NCBI RefSeq assembly: GCF_014651635.1
Contig: NZ_BMXG01000007.1
Coordinates: 143,960-207,959 of the forward strand
Direction of reading: 5' to 3'
DNA from: Cerasicoccus arenae
GTDB taxonomy: Bacteria > Verrucomicrobiota > Verrucomicrobiia > Opitutales > Cerasicoccaceae
Length of the DNA: 64,000 bases
A program made the translations under genes and the position numbers. The notes beneath the pieces are model-generated. The model was not told where the DNA came from, did no database searches, and saw only the letters and a program-made list of their open reading frames with translations. Below, piece by piece: positions 37,600 through 46,776 of the stretch; positions within the stretch are counted from its first letter, which is position 1; every line of letters begins with the position of its first letter.

Positions 37600-39432
37600 A
37601 TGGCATTATCTTTCGATCTCGGTCGCCAACTCGACGCACAACTCCGCCAAGCAGCTGAAGGCCTCGCCGCCTTCAGCAACGACTTTGCGCCAGAAGTGCG
37701 CCCAGCAGACCCACGTTTTGGCGACTTCCAGGCCAATGGGGTCTTGGCTTTTGCCAAAAAGGCCAAAGCTAATCCACGTCAGCTTGCGACACAGCTCGTG
37801 GATGCATTGATCGCCCTAGACGGTTTTTCAGGTGCCTTAGTTCAGCCGAAAAAAGGCGAACCTACCCCCCCCCCCAACGGCATTGACTACAGCATCGAAA
37901 TTGCCGGCCCCGGTTTCATCAACTTCCGCGCATCTACAGGCGTCTTGGCACAATGGCTGGGAGATTTTCGCGATGAAGATGCCTTTAAGAAAGGCGCATC
38001 CAGCCGCTTTGAAGGTCGCAAGATCATTATTGACTACCCTAGCCCAAACACCGCCAAGCAAATGCATATCGGTCATCTGCGCCCGATGGTTATTGGCGAG
38101 GCCGTCGCCCGCATCCTCGAGTTTTGCGGGGCAAACGTTATCCGCGACAACCACATCGGCGACTGGGGCACCAATTTCGGTACGCTCATCATGGCCATTA
38201 AACGCGAGGGCGTCGACCTCGGTGCCTTGGGTGATAATGGACTGCCTGAGATCGAACGCCTCTATAAGCTAGGCACCGCGCTGGAAAAGGAGGACCCCGC
38301 TGTGCGTGATATCTCCCGCAATGAGCTGGTCCAGCTTCAGCAGGGTGATGCAGAAAACACCGCTATCTGGCAGCAAATCGTAGCACTCACAAATCTTGTT
38401 TTTGAAAAAACCTATGCCCGCATGGGCGTTACCCCCGACGTCACTCTGGGCGAATCCTTTTACTGCGACAAGGTCGACCGCATCTACACAGAACTGACCG
38501 AATGCGGCATTGCAGAAGAAAGTGACGGCGCACTGGTCGTCTGGCACGACGAGGTGAAGAAATTTGCGCGCGATAACGAACGCCCCTACCCGTTTAATAT
38601 TCGTAAGCAGGATGGTGCCAGCAACTACGGTTCAACCGACTTGGCCACCGTGCTTTACCGCGTTGAACATTTCAAGGCCGACGAGATTGTTTACATTACT
38701 GGCGGGCCCCAACAGGACCACTTCGAGCAGCTTTTCCTGACTGTAGACAAGTGGTTTACTTGCAAAGACTACTCAAAGCCGCAGTTGGAGCACGTCTGGT
38801 TTGGTACCATTCTTGGTGAAGACGGCAAGGCAATCCGTACCCGTAGCGGCGAATCAATTCAGTTAGCCAGCTTGCTTGACGAAGCCGTGGCTCGCGCCTC
38901 AAAAATGGCCGCTGAGAAGACAAAATCCCCAGATCTCACGGATGAAGAAAAGGCCGCCATTGCAGAAGCCGTAGGCGTAGGTGCTGTGCGCTATGCAGAT
39001 CTTTCGCAGAACCGCACGCAGGACTACGTTTTTGCCTGGGACAAGCTCTTGGCCTTTGAGGGCAACACCGCACCTTACCTCCAAATGCAGGGTGCGCGTA
39101 TCCATTCGATCTTACGCAAATTAGGCCTCCAGCCGGGCGAAGGAGAGGAAGGCGCATCAGCATTGGAAACGGACACGGAGTTGGCATTGGCGCGTAAGCT
39201 TTTGAATTTCCCCGTCGCTCTCGAAATGGCGATCAGCGACCTGCGTCCGCATCATCTCTGCACATATCTTTTTGAATTGGCGGGGGCGTTTTCCTCCTTC
39301 TTCAGTGCTGACCACGTAATGGTCGATGAACCTGACATTAAAGCCCGCCGCGTCATGCTTTGCGCTCGGACACTAGCTGCCTTGGAAACCGGATTACACC
39401 TGCTAGGTATTCAGACATTGCAGCGAATGTAG
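37600..39432 (+). CDS. argS: Arginine--tRNA ligase
   Basis: 610 residues. The N-terminal additional domain (FGDFQANGVLAFAKK), the class I signature HIGHLRPM with IIIDYPSPNTAKQMHIGH context, GDWGTNFGTLIMA, YITGGPQQDHFEQLF and the tRNA-binding DALR-type C-terminus (LQMQGARIHSILRK and LEMAISDLRPHHL) are all seen. The KMSKS loop is replaced by GKAIRTRSGE, as in many bacterial ArgS. It charges tRNA-Arg. An 11-base C run in the N-terminal domain encodes Pro residues; the frame is lost if the run changes length. Confidence 0.96.
   Translation: MALSFDLGRQLDAQLRQAAEGLAAFSNDFAPEVRPADPRFGDFQANGVLAFAKKAKANPRQLATQLVDALIALDGFSGALVQPKKGEPTPPPNGIDYSIEIAGPGFINFRASTGVLAQWLGDFRDEDAFKKGASSRFEGRKIIIDYPSPNTAKQMHIGHLRPMVIGEAVARILEFCGANVIRDNHIGDWGTNFGTLIMAIKREGVDLGALGDNGLPEIERLYKLGTALEKEDPAVRDISRNELVQLQQGDAENTAIWQQIVALTNLVFEKTYARMGVTPDVTLGESFYCDKVDRIYTELTECGIAEESDGALVVWHDEVKKFARDNERPYPFNIRKQDGASNYGSTDLATVLYRVEHFKADEIVYITGGPQQDHFEQLFLTVDKWFTCKDYSKPQLEHVWFGTILGEDGKAIRTRSGESIQLASLLDEAVARASKMAAEKTKSPDLTDEEKAAIAEAVGVGAVRYADLSQNRTQDYVFAWDKLLAFEGNTAPYLQMQGARIHSILRKLGLQPGEGEEGASALETDTELALARKLLNFPVALEMAISDLRPHHLCTYLFELAGAFSSFFSADHVMVDEPDIKARRVMLCARTLAALETGLHLLGIQTLQRM
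37865..37875 (+). repeat. 11-base poly-C tract inside argS
   Basis: Eleven consecutive C residues encode PTPPPNG in an essential aminoacyl-tRNA synthetase. Part of the window-wide pattern of long G/C homopolymers. Confidence 0.85.
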
Positions 39433-39577
39433 CGGCACCATTTGCAGTGTGGGAGGAGAAGTTAAAGCAAAAATGCACCGAGTGGGGACATTCGCGTGTT
39501 ATTCGCCAATCGACTAGCAAAAAGTAAATCCCCATTCGGATGTACTCATATGGTAGCTTCTATACTTTTATTTAACC

Positions 39578-40000
39578 TCAAAACGTCAACTGACCTTTTT
39601 GAACGGCATCAGTGATCACAAGGCCCCACATCACAGCAACATTGAGCAGTGAGAAGAACACGGCTCCACTGCCCATGTCTTTGGCACGTTTGGCAAATGG
39701 ATGTGTTTCTTGGGAAATGTAATCCACAGTCCATTCGAGGGCGGAGTTGCAAAGCTCCACGATGAGCACCAAAAAAACGGAGCCGATCATCAGTGCTTTG
39801 CCAAGAAGACCAACTGGTAAAAGAATCGCTGTTGGCACCAGAATACAGGCTAAAAGTGCTTCCTGACGGAAAGCCGACTCATGCTTCAGACTTGAGCCAA
39901 TGCCCTCGAATGAATAAAATAGTGCATTCCAAATGCGCTTGAGACCACCGCGAGACTTGTCTTCACGGACGGGGGGGGGGGCGTTATTCTGCTGCAGCAT
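39578..40000 (-). CDS. dgkA: Diacylglycerol kinase, DgkA family
   Basis: 140 residues. Residues ~20-140 are a small three-helix membrane kinase: FEGIGSSLKHESAFRQEALL, IVELCNSALEWTVDYIS (the conserved E-x-x-N-S-A-x-E active-site segment) and FAKRAKDMGSGAVFFSLLN. It phosphorylates diacylglycerol, or undecaprenol in related enzymes. The N-terminal extension (~20 residues, NNAPPPVREDKSRGG) is encoded across an 11-base C run on the coding strand, where slippage would disrupt the gene from residue ~8. Confidence 0.93.
   Translation of the reverse strand: MLQQNNAPPPVREDKSRGGLKRIWNALFYSFEGIGSSLKHESAFRQEALLACILVPTAILLPVGLLGKALMIGSVFLVLIVELCNSALEWTVDYISQETHPFAKRAKDMGSGAVFFSLLNVAVMWGLVITDAVQKGQLTF
39971..39981 (-). 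repeat. 11-base poly-C/G tract near the start of dgkA
   Basis: Eleven G residues on the + strand (C on the coding strand) encode the Pro run at residues ~8-10 of DgkA, close to the start codon, a position where slippage could switch the gene off. Confidence 0.85.
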
Positions 40001-40140
40001 GATTTGGAATTAAAGATGTGAGTAATAGCCGGGCAGGACTACGCATGGCAACGCATTAATCGACGAAGTTATTCAGTGCATAAGAGAATGCAAATATTCT
40101 TGAGACGTGATAAAAATGCTACAGCCTCAAAGCATTATAC

Positions 40141-41289
40141 ATGGAACATCTTCGCGACCCACATACCAAAGTCTACCCCGCAGGTGGAAATCTCTACAGT
40201 ATTAGTGACTTGCTACACAGCATCACCGACCCTGAATACATGGTAGATGGCTTACCGCGGATTTCCGATTACCATTTCAAGGTGGGCGAACCGATTCGTT
40301 ACCGACTGGATTCCAGCTTGGTTTCAATCCCTGGCGGCGAGGCTCTCACGCAGGAAGCAATAGAAGGCCTAATTTTCCCGCTGCTCGTTCCTGAGCGTAT
40401 TGCAGAGATACAGGCCGGTGGACCAATTGACATCGACTGTGGCTACGAATTTGACGGCGACGAAGAGAAATATAATTTTCGCCTAAACGTTTTCCAAGAT
40501 CGCCACGGCATGGCGGCGACCATGCGCATGCTCCCCCCCAAGCCACCGAGCATTGAACGCGTCGGCTTCCCATACGATGACATTTGGGAAGATTTAGTGA
40601 GCCTCAAGCAAGGTCTCGTACTGATATCCGGCATCACTGGTAGCGGCAAATCGACTACGATAGCGAGTATTCTCAATCACATTAATGAGACTCGTCCCGA
40701 TCGAATTATTACGCTCGAAGACCCGATTGAATACCTTTACGAGAGCAAGGCCGCGATGATTTCCCAGCGCGAAGTCGGCGTCCACGTGGAATCCTTTGCC
40801 CGTGGTCTTCGTAGTGCATTGCGTGAAGACCCAGACATGATTTTTGTGGGTGAGATCCGCGACGTAGAAACCGCTGCGCTTGCGATCAGTGCTGCGGAAA
40901 CGGGACACTTGGTTTTCTCCACCGTACACACACGGGACGCAATTGGCTCGGTCACGCGCCTGATCGACATGTTCCCGACTGGCCGTGAACGTGAATTAAC
41001 CACCCAGCTCTCGATGAATTTGCGCACGGTCATTAGCCAAAAGCTGGTTCCCTCCGCAACGGGTAAAGGGCGTATCATTGCAATGGAAGTGCTGCGCAAC
41101 ATAGCTGGCGTTGGCAACTTGATCCGGAGTGGTAAAATTCATCAGCTGTATTCCTCAATGGAAACAAAAGGCTCGGAAGGCATGATCACCATGGAACAGG
41201 CGCTGCTTGAGCTATACAATGATGGTAAGATCACCGCCGAAACCGCCCTCGCCTTCGCTAATCGTGAAGAAATCGCCGATCGGCTTTAA
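40141..41289 (+). CDS. PilT/PilU-type secretion ATPase (type IV pilus retraction)
   Basis: 382 residues. An N-terminal PAS-like domain is followed by the RecA-like ATPase: Walker A SGITGSGKSTTIAS, Asp box ITLEDPIEYLY, Walker B DPDMIFVGEIRD, His box GHLVFSTVHTRDA. The order and length suit PilT/PilU pilus retraction motors rather than PilB/GspE, which are longer and have a zinc-finger. Pilus assembly genes are not adjacent, but a GspF-like gene occurs near 61 kb. The stop overlaps the convergent membrane gene in a TTAA. Confidence 0.92.
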   Translation: MEHLRDPHTKVYPAGGNLYSISDLLHSITDPEYMVDGLPRISDYHFKVGEPIRYRLDSSLVSIPGGEALTQEAIEGLIFPLLVPERIAEIQAGGPIDIDCGYEFDGDEEKYNFRLNVFQDRHGMAATMRMLPPKPPSIERVGFPYDDIWEDLVSLKQGLVLISGITGSGKSTTIASILNHINETRPDRIITLEDPIEYLYESKAAMISQREVGVHVESFARGLRSALREDPDMIFVGEIRDVETAALAISAAETGHLVFSTVHTRDAIGSVTRLIDMFPTGRERELTTQLSMNLRTVISQKLVPSATGKGRIIAMEVLRNIAGVGNLIRSGKIHQLYSSMETKGSEGMITMEQALLELYNDGKITAETALAFANREEIADRL

Positions 41290-41900
41290 TTTCGATTCGA
41301 CCGCTTGAGCGCTTGTTTTTCTTGCCAAAAAAGCAGCGTAGTCGGAATCACCTGCATCGTTATGATCAGGATTGATAGCGACAACAGTGCCGAAATGCTG
41401 GCTTCATAGAAGAGCCAGATAGATCCCAGCCACCAGCCTACTGCAGCCGCCCTTAAATAGGGGCGCGGATCAATCATGGCCTGAATGAAGAAACCAACGC
41501 CCATCAGCACGGCAAAGATCGCAGGCAGGAGAAAAGGACTCATCCCCCCCAAACCAACCGCAACGACTCCGAATAGCGCCATGGCCGCGATACAGGCTGC
41601 CCATATGCCTCGCACCAAGCGACTCGTTAAAGGTGTACGGTGAAATTCTTCGAGTGTCACTTTGCCATAGACGAAAGAACAGACCGCGCCAAAGAGAAAT
41701 GAAGGTAACCAAATGAAGAGTCCGCCATCTACCGGCACGTCATAATTCAAGATGGCCCATTGCAGCAAAGAGCATTTGGCAAGGATCAGCCCCCAGAACA
41801 CCAAAAGCAACATGCGCGATACGGCCACTTGGCTGGTTCGCTCCAAAGCGATTTCCATTTCAGCCTTTTCGGCGGTGGGTCTGCGTGCAATTGCAACCAT
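41286..41900 (-). CDS. Hypothetical membrane protein
   Basis: 204 residues with about five or six membrane segments, a cytoplasmic basic/acidic N-terminus (~28 residues) and a basic C-terminus (KQALKRSNRN). No family recognised. It overlaps the end of the PilT gene convergently and is divergent from the dabb-like gene, whose own start is 95 bases away. Confidence 0.6.
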   Translation of the reverse strand: MVAIARRPTAEKAEMEIALERTSQVAVSRMLLLVFWGLILAKCSLLQWAILNYDVPVDGGLFIWLPSFLFGAVCSFVYGKVTLEEFHRTPLTSRLVRGIWAACIAAMALFGVVAVGLGGMSPFLLPAIFAVLMGVGFFIQAMIDPRPYLRAAAVGWWLGSIWLFYEASISALLSLSILIITMQVIPTTLLFWQEKQALKRSNRN

Positions 41901-41995
41901 TCTTAACTAATACGCTGAGTCCACTTACAATGCAATATCCAGAGAGAAGATTTTCCACGATTGATTTTCTGCAAGAGCTTGGCATTTTGGGCCAA

Positions 41996-42298
41996 ATGAT
42001 TACTCACGTTGTTGTTTTTTGGCTAGATAAGCCCTATGGTGAAAACCGTGAGCGCCTTTTGGCCGCCACAAAGTTACTCGGAAAGATCGCTGGGGCAGAT
42101 AATTTCCGCGCAGGCGTTACGGTTCCCAGTTCACGTGGCGTAGTGGATGACAGTTTTGCCGTCGCCATTTCCATGGACTTTGCTGATCAGGAAGCAGCGG
42201 ACAGCTACCAAGCGCATCCCGAGCATCAGAAATTCATACAAGAGGCCGTAAAACCTTTGGTTAAGCGATTCGTTGTCTATGATTTTGGTGAAGCTTGA
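41996..42298 (+). CDS. Dabb (stress-responsive alpha/beta barrel) family protein
   Basis: 100 residues from ATG 41996, chosen because the family begins with M-x-x-H-V-V-x-F (here MITHVVVFWLDKPY) and the longer frame from 41885 overlaps the divergent gene's start. The rest shows the ferredoxin-like barrel pattern with SFAVAISMDFADQEAADSY and YQAHPEHQKFIQEAVKPLV and RFVVYDF at the end. Dabb proteins form dimeric barrels; many are of unknown function. Confidence 0.8.
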   Translation: MITHVVVFWLDKPYGENRERLLAATKLLGKIAGADNFRAGVTVPSSRGVVDDSFAVAISMDFADQEAADSYQAHPEHQKFIQEAVKPLVKRFVVYDFGEA

Positions 42299-42358
42299 GC
42301 TATCTCTGACTTTTCTTAGACGATTGACTACGCACGCCGTTGTCGGTAGTTTGATCGT

Positions 42359-43486
42359 ATGAGCGATGAGCGGGAAAACAACGGGGAAGACCGTCGGCCA
42401 ATGAGCGACCGACGCACTTTTGCGTCGAAATTTGAAAACAAGGAACCAGAACCCGATTTAAATTCGCCTCTCCAAACAGACTCAGTTCCTACCGATCAGC
42501 CTCCAAAGCGGCTCTTAGATCCAGAGCCAAGATTAGGCAAAGATCTTAGTCATCAGAACTTCTCTTCGACGCCGGGTAAACTCGGTCGGTTGGAGGGCGA
42601 CAGCCCACTTGAGCGCCTGCGACCATATTTAGTCATCAGTTTGCTCGCTATATTTTTCATTGCAATTGTTGCCTATAATTTAGCTCACAGAGACGAACTA
42701 AAGTCCCAAGTAAGCGTAGAAAACAAAGAAAACGTGGTGGAGACTTTGCCAGCGGTCCTTCCACTGAGTTCAAGACGGGATGACGGCGTGCTTAATCAAG
42801 CTATTGGTGTGACCGAAGACAACACCATCACTCTTGGGGGGTATGAGCGACTGAAGCGGCTTTCCTCAATCATTTTGCGTGGACAAATACAGATAAGCGG
42901 GGAAATTTTCTCCTTCAATCTCTTTGGTCGACGTCCGAATTACTATCGCCTCGTTTGCCAAATCAATGATGCCGATCAATATATTGTTGGCTTTGACGGC
43001 AAGACGGCTTGGGAAGAATACAAACGAGAGGGCTCATCAGTAAAAAGTACCACACTGAGTAAACAACAAGAGCAAGAAATTCGATCCATTGCCGATTTTG
43101 ACCTCCCTCCGCAAAAGTATATACTCGCGAGCGAGTATTCTGTTGATCGTCATACGCCAACGATGACTGCAACTTACGTAACTCGCGAGCTCATCGACAA
43201 CACAATGTACGATATCATCCAGATCAAAGAAGATGGTAAGCCAGCGATTACATGCTTCTTAGGATCCAGCAATAATCTACTCTATCAGACCATCGTAAGA
43301 GTCGAAGGCATTGAGCAACGGGTAGTTTACGAAAACTATCGTAAAATTGATGGGGTTTATGTCCCCTTCCATCGCGAGCAATATACCGATGGAAAGCTTG
43401 TCGCCACAATTCAAATAGAATCTGCGGACTTCAATCCTGGTACGTTAATCGGGTTATTTTCTCAGCCAAATTCGCCGAGTCAATAA
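42359..43486 (+). CDS. Hypothetical single-pass membrane protein with LolA-like outer domain
   Basis: 375 residues. A charged, disordered cytoplasmic N-terminus (~1-85) is followed by one membrane segment (~88-107, YLVISLLAIFFIAIVAYN) and an exported domain of ~265 residues made of beta strands (YYRLVCQINDADQYIVGFDG, VVYENYRKIDGVYVPFHRE). The last part resembles the barrel of outer-membrane lipoprotein carriers and related DUF4292/LolA-like proteins, but this is only a pattern impression. Confidence 0.55.
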   Translation: MSDERENNGEDRRPMSDRRTFASKFENKEPEPDLNSPLQTDSVPTDQPPKRLLDPEPRLGKDLSHQNFSSTPGKLGRLEGDSPLERLRPYLVISLLAIFFIAIVAYNLAHRDELKSQVSVENKENVVETLPAVLPLSSRRDDGVLNQAIGVTEDNTITLGGYERLKRLSSIILRGQIQISGEIFSFNLFGRRPNYYRLVCQINDADQYIVGFDGKTAWEEYKREGSSVKSTTLSKQQEQEIRSIADFDLPPQKYILASEYSVDRHTPTMTATYVTRELIDNTMYDIIQIKEDGKPAITCFLGSSNNLLYQTIVRVEGIEQRVVYENYRKIDGVYVPFHREQYTDGKLVATIQIESADFNPGTLIGLFSQPNSPSQ

Positions 43487-43534
43487 GCCTATCATCGCCA
43501 TTTAATGACAACTCACTGAGAACATCTGGATTCC

Positions 43535-43873
43535 CTAAAGAGCCACGTCTCCGTTCTCGCTTGTGCGAATTCGAGTGGCAGATTCCATTGGAATAACAAA
43601 GATTTTCCCGTCACCAATTTTACCTGTGCGGGCAGCAGAACAGACGGCCTCAATGGCCACGTCCAATTTATCATCCGTTACAGCGATAAAGAGAATTAGC
43701 TTGGGGAGAAAATCGACACGATATTCATTACCACGATATATTTCCGTATGGCCCTTCTGGCGACCAAATCCCTTGATTTCGGCCAAGGTCATGCCTTCAA
43801 CGCCTGCGTTTTGCAAAGCGGTTTTTACGTCATCGAGACGGAATGGTTTAATAATGGCTGTTACGAGCTTCAT
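43535..43873 (-). CDS. glnK: Nitrogen regulatory protein P-II (GlnK/GlnB)
   Basis: 112 residues, the standard length. The T-loop reads KGHTEIYRGNEYRVDFLPK with the uridylylated Tyr (Tyr51 in YRGNEYRVDF), followed by CSAARTGKIGDGKIFV and the C-terminal R-T-S-E. It senses 2-oxoglutarate and ATP/ADP and controls the ammonium channel. It is downstream of amtB, the usual pairing, separated by a hairpin. Confidence 0.96.
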   Translation of the reverse strand: MKLVTAIIKPFRLDDVKTALQNAGVEGMTLAEIKGFGRQKGHTEIYRGNEYRVDFLPKLILFIAVTDDKLDVAIEAVCSAARTGKIGDGKIFVIPMESATRIRTSENGDVAL

Positions 43874-43892
43874 GAGTGAATGATTTTGGGAG

Positions 43893-43923
43893 GGAGCGGC
43901 GGGGGATTGGCCCTCGCCGCTCC
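43893..43923 (-). other. Strong hairpin between amtB and glnK
   Basis: A 13-base stem (43893-43905 with 43911-43923, one G-U pair) and a 5-base loop lies 20 bases upstream of the glnK ATG. No T run follows on the minus strand. It could protect or attenuate the glnK part of the transcript. Confidence 0.65.
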
Positions 43924-43998
43924 TTATTCAGTATCTATGTTATCAGAAACCGTAGCATAGGTTTAGTGAGCAGTAACTTACATCTGCAATGAGCAGAC

Positions 43999-45438
43999 TC
44001 AGATTGGTTCATCAGCATATTGCTGAAAGTCAGCGTAGGCTTCGTTGCCATGCTCTCCGAGGTCGAGGCCTTCCATCTCTTCTTCTGCACTTACGCGAAG
44101 GCCAACAGCCTTCTCGATCATCCAGAAGAGACAATAGCCACTGACAAATGTGAAGGCAAAGACGGACGCGACACCCAGAAGCTGGATGCCTAGCTGCGCG
44201 ACACCGCCGCCATAGAACAGCCCGTTCTGGATGCATGTTTCGGAATCCCAAAATACTGCATCGATCGAAGCGCTGCCGAAGAGGCCGATTGAGAGTGTAC
44301 CCCAAGCGCCACAGACACCGTGTACCGAGACGGCACCCACTGGGTCATCAATCTTAAGTGTGCGCTCTACGAAGAGTACTGAGAACACGACGAGGACACC
44401 ACCAACAGCACCAATAATAACTGCTGAAACTGGCGAGACACTCGCACAAGGTGCAGTGATAGCAACTAAGCCAGCAAGACATCCATTAATCGTCATGGAA
44501 AGATCTGGCTTGCCAAACTTCGCCCATGTTGTGACCGCAGCCCCACAGGTGCCAGCAGCTGCAGCGAGCAGCGTCGTCATCGCGACATAGGCCAAGCCGT
44601 CCACAGCAGCCAGCGTGGAGCCAGCATTGAACCCAAACCATCCAAAGAAGAGTATGAAACCGCCCAGAGTCGCCATTGGAAGATTATGACCAGGTATCGG
44701 GAGTGGCTTGCCATCTGCGCTATACTTGCCTTTGCGTGCGCCAAGAATAATTGCCCCAGCGAGTCCTGCCCAAGCTCCCACAGAGTGAACGACCGTTGAG
44801 CCTGCAAAGTCTCGCATACCCATACTAGCGAGCCAACCATCACCGCTCCAAATCCAGTGACCAGTGATTGGATAAAGTAGACCACTGATGACAATCGAAT
44901 AAACAACATACCCAATAAACTTCGTTCGTTCTGCCATGGCACCAGACACAATAGTGGCGGCGGTAGCAGCGAACACGACTTGGAAAACCCAACCAGCAGC
45001 TTCCATTGAAGCAGCAGCAGCGTTTTCAGGAGATACGATCGCAGATTGCATGAAGAAGTATTCCGGAGACCATCCGATGAATCCGTCTCCCGCGCCATAC
45101 ATCAGCGAATAACCGACCGCCAGAAAGGCGAGCGCGCCGAAAGCAAAGTCCAGCATGTTCTTCATCATGATGTTACACGCGTTTTTGGCGCGGGTAAGAC
45201 CAGACTCGACCATGGCGAATCCTGCTTGCATGAAGAAGACCAACACACCTGCGACAATCAGCCAGAGAATGTCGCCTGTCGCTTGCGGCAGGTATGATGG
45301 TGCCTCTTCCACTGCTTCCTCCACCGCCGCAGCTATTGTATCAGCTGTGTTTGGATCAGCGAGCGCCTCTTGGGCGCTTGCCGAGAGTATAAAGAACGAA
45401 GACGCCACCAATCCGAAAAGTATGGTCCAGCGCTTCAT
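43999..45438 (-). CDS. amtB: Ammonium transporter
   Basis: 479 residues from ATG 45438 (MKRWTILFGLVASSFFILS, a signal peptide ending SASA). An acidic linker (~30-50) precedes the eleven-helix channel core: MQAGFAMVESGLTRAKNACN, DFAGSTVVHSVGAWAGLAGA with the binding-site Asp, GWFGFNAGS and HGVCGAWGTLSIGLF (second twin His). It moves ammonium, controlled by GlnK. It starts 48 bases after the degenerate response regulator gene on the same strand, so it may be in the same operon. Confidence 0.95.
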   Translation of the reverse strand: MKRWTILFGLVASSFFILSASAQEALADPNTADTIAAAVEEAVEEAPSYLPQATGDILWLIVAGVLVFFMQAGFAMVESGLTRAKNACNIMMKNMLDFAFGALAFLAVGYSLMYGAGDGFIGWSPEYFFMQSAIVSPENAAAASMEAAGWVFQVVFAATAATIVSGAMAERTKFIGYVVYSIVISGLLYPITGHWIWSGDGWLASMGMRDFAGSTVVHSVGAWAGLAGAIILGARKGKYSADGKPLPIPGHNLPMATLGGFILFFGWFGFNAGSTLAAVDGLAYVAMTTLLAAAAGTCGAAVTTWAKFGKPDLSMTINGCLAGLVAITAPCASVSPVSAVIIGAVGGVLVVFSVLFVERTLKIDDPVGAVSVHGVCGAWGTLSIGLFGSASIDAVFWDSETCIQNGLFYGGGVAQLGIQLLGVASVFAFTFVSGYCLFWMIEKAVGLRVSAEEEMEGLDLGEHGNEAYADFQQYADEPI

Positions 45439-45486
45439 AGTTAGGTAGTTGAATATGTGTGTCATCGTTTGCTTAGGTTAAATCAG

Positions 45487-46728
45487 TCAATCATTGTGAA
45501 GTAGGTTTTCATCTGCCACGGACTCTAGCAGATGTAATGCCGCAATGTCGTTGTGGAGGAGAGATTGCACTTGATGCAGAGAAAGTGCCCGGTACGGACA
45601 GCTCGATATTGCGCTGCGCAATACAGTAACCAACTGCTCGTAGTTCCCTTTCCAGACGTAATCCTGAAGGTAGTCCTGCGCGGCATTTTCCACCTCACGG
45701 GCACGAACAAATGAGTGCAAGGAAGTGAGGTCATAAAGAATTTTCCGAATCATCAACGGGATGTCAGGGCGCCGATCACGCAGCGCAGCAATTTCCAGCT
45801 TGGCTTCGCACAACTCACCCAGTTCCTCGCGAAAACGCTGCACCACTGGCGTCGAGAGGTCTGAATTAATAATACTTCCGGCAACAACTCGTACATGACG
45901 ACGTGGCTTATTTCGGTTGCGTGAGATGAAATTGAGCAACTGACTACGCTGCTCATCCATGAGCACTTCGATGTGCGGAATGAAAACAATCCTTGGAGGG
46001 CCATCATTGAGCATGGCCTGTGCATTCAGCGATTCAAGAGCTTCCTCTGAAACTTCATTGTCCTGCAAAACCGCTGGGTATACATCAGCCGTACCAGCTG
46101 CTTGATTAAGCTCTCGGACAACCAACTCAAATTCAGAACCTTCCTCACCACTCAGCATAATGGCATGCTGGAACTTTCGCGCGTTCCAAAGGTTACCGAG
46201 CAAACGCCGTGAATTACTGCTCTTCGTAACAATAAAGCTCGGACTGTAATTGAGCGATTGATAGGACTGCGTCGGTGATTTGGTAGTGCGAGTAAGCGCT
46301 GAGGCGCTAGCACCAAAAGGCGCTCTCGTTAAACCAGGCTGCACCAGCGGCTTGGCACGCATGCCTGCGTCGTTGCACAGCCCTTCAATTTTCGCCATCA
46401 GGCGAGAGGGATTAAACGGGCGATAAATGATGTCGGACACACCAAGCTGCGCCCGAGGAGGTGTGTGTTTCGCGTCCGCTTCGTCGCTCAATAATACGAC
46501 ATGCGTCTTCTTGCAGCTTTTGGCGACTTGGCGAACAAACTCCAGTCCATTGACACCTGGTAAATCACGATCAATGATAGCAACCGGAAAATCATTTTCC
46601 ATCGCCTGACGCATCGCATCATCTGGATCTGAACAGGATACCACATTTCGACCAAGCTCACGCAATATCAACGAAAGTTGGCTGCGCGAGCGGCCATCAG
46701 GTAAAACTAAGAATAGTGCATCATTCAT
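45487..46728 (-). CDS. Receiver domain fused to a degenerate NtrC-like AAA domain
   Basis: 413 residues. The receiver (1-115) has the phospho-acceptor position Asp53 in VAIIDRDLPG, though the conserved Lys is Arg (YRPF). Residues ~170-350 align with sigma-54 activators but the Walker A is lost (LSGEEGSEFELVVREL where GESGTGKE is expected), the Walker B is IVFIPHIEVLM, and no GAFTGA loop is present; RFREELGEL and LRDRRPDIPLMI keep the family pattern. The end is a helical domain (~360-413). It cannot hydrolyse ATP as an ordinary NtrC; it may act as a protein-interaction or DNA-binding partner. Its place upstream of amtB-glnK points to nitrogen control. Confidence 0.8.
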   Translation of the reverse strand: MNDALFLVLPDGRSRSQLSLILRELGRNVVSCSDPDDAMRQAMENDFPVAIIDRDLPGVNGLEFVRQVAKSCKKTHVVLLSDEADAKHTPPRAQLGVSDIIYRPFNPSRLMAKIEGLCNDAGMRAKPLVQPGLTRAPFGASASALTRTTKSPTQSYQSLNYSPSFIVTKSSNSRRLLGNLWNARKFQHAIMLSGEEGSEFELVVRELNQAAGTADVYPAVLQDNEVSEEALESLNAQAMLNDGPPRIVFIPHIEVLMDEQRSQLLNFISRNRNKPRRHVRVVAGSIINSDLSTPVVQRFREELGELCEAKLEIAALRDRRPDIPLMIRKILYDLTSLHSFVRAREVENAAQDYLQDYVWKGNYEQLVTVLRSAISSCPYRALSLHQVQSLLHNDIAALHLLESVADENLLHND

Positions 46729-46729
46729 G

Positions 46730-46759
46730 GCAACGGTCTCGGGGAATCCGTTGCAACGG
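46730..46759 (-). promoter_or_regulatory. Overlapping inverted repeats before the receiver gene
   Basis: GCAACGG (46730-46736) pairs with CCGTTGC (46748-46754), and the latter also lies in a 12-base perfect palindrome CCGTTGCAACGG (46748-46759). Both fall within 32 bases upstream of the start codon. Could be an operator or a translational hairpin. Confidence 0.35.
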
Positions 46760-46776
46760 CAAAGTAGATGAATTGG

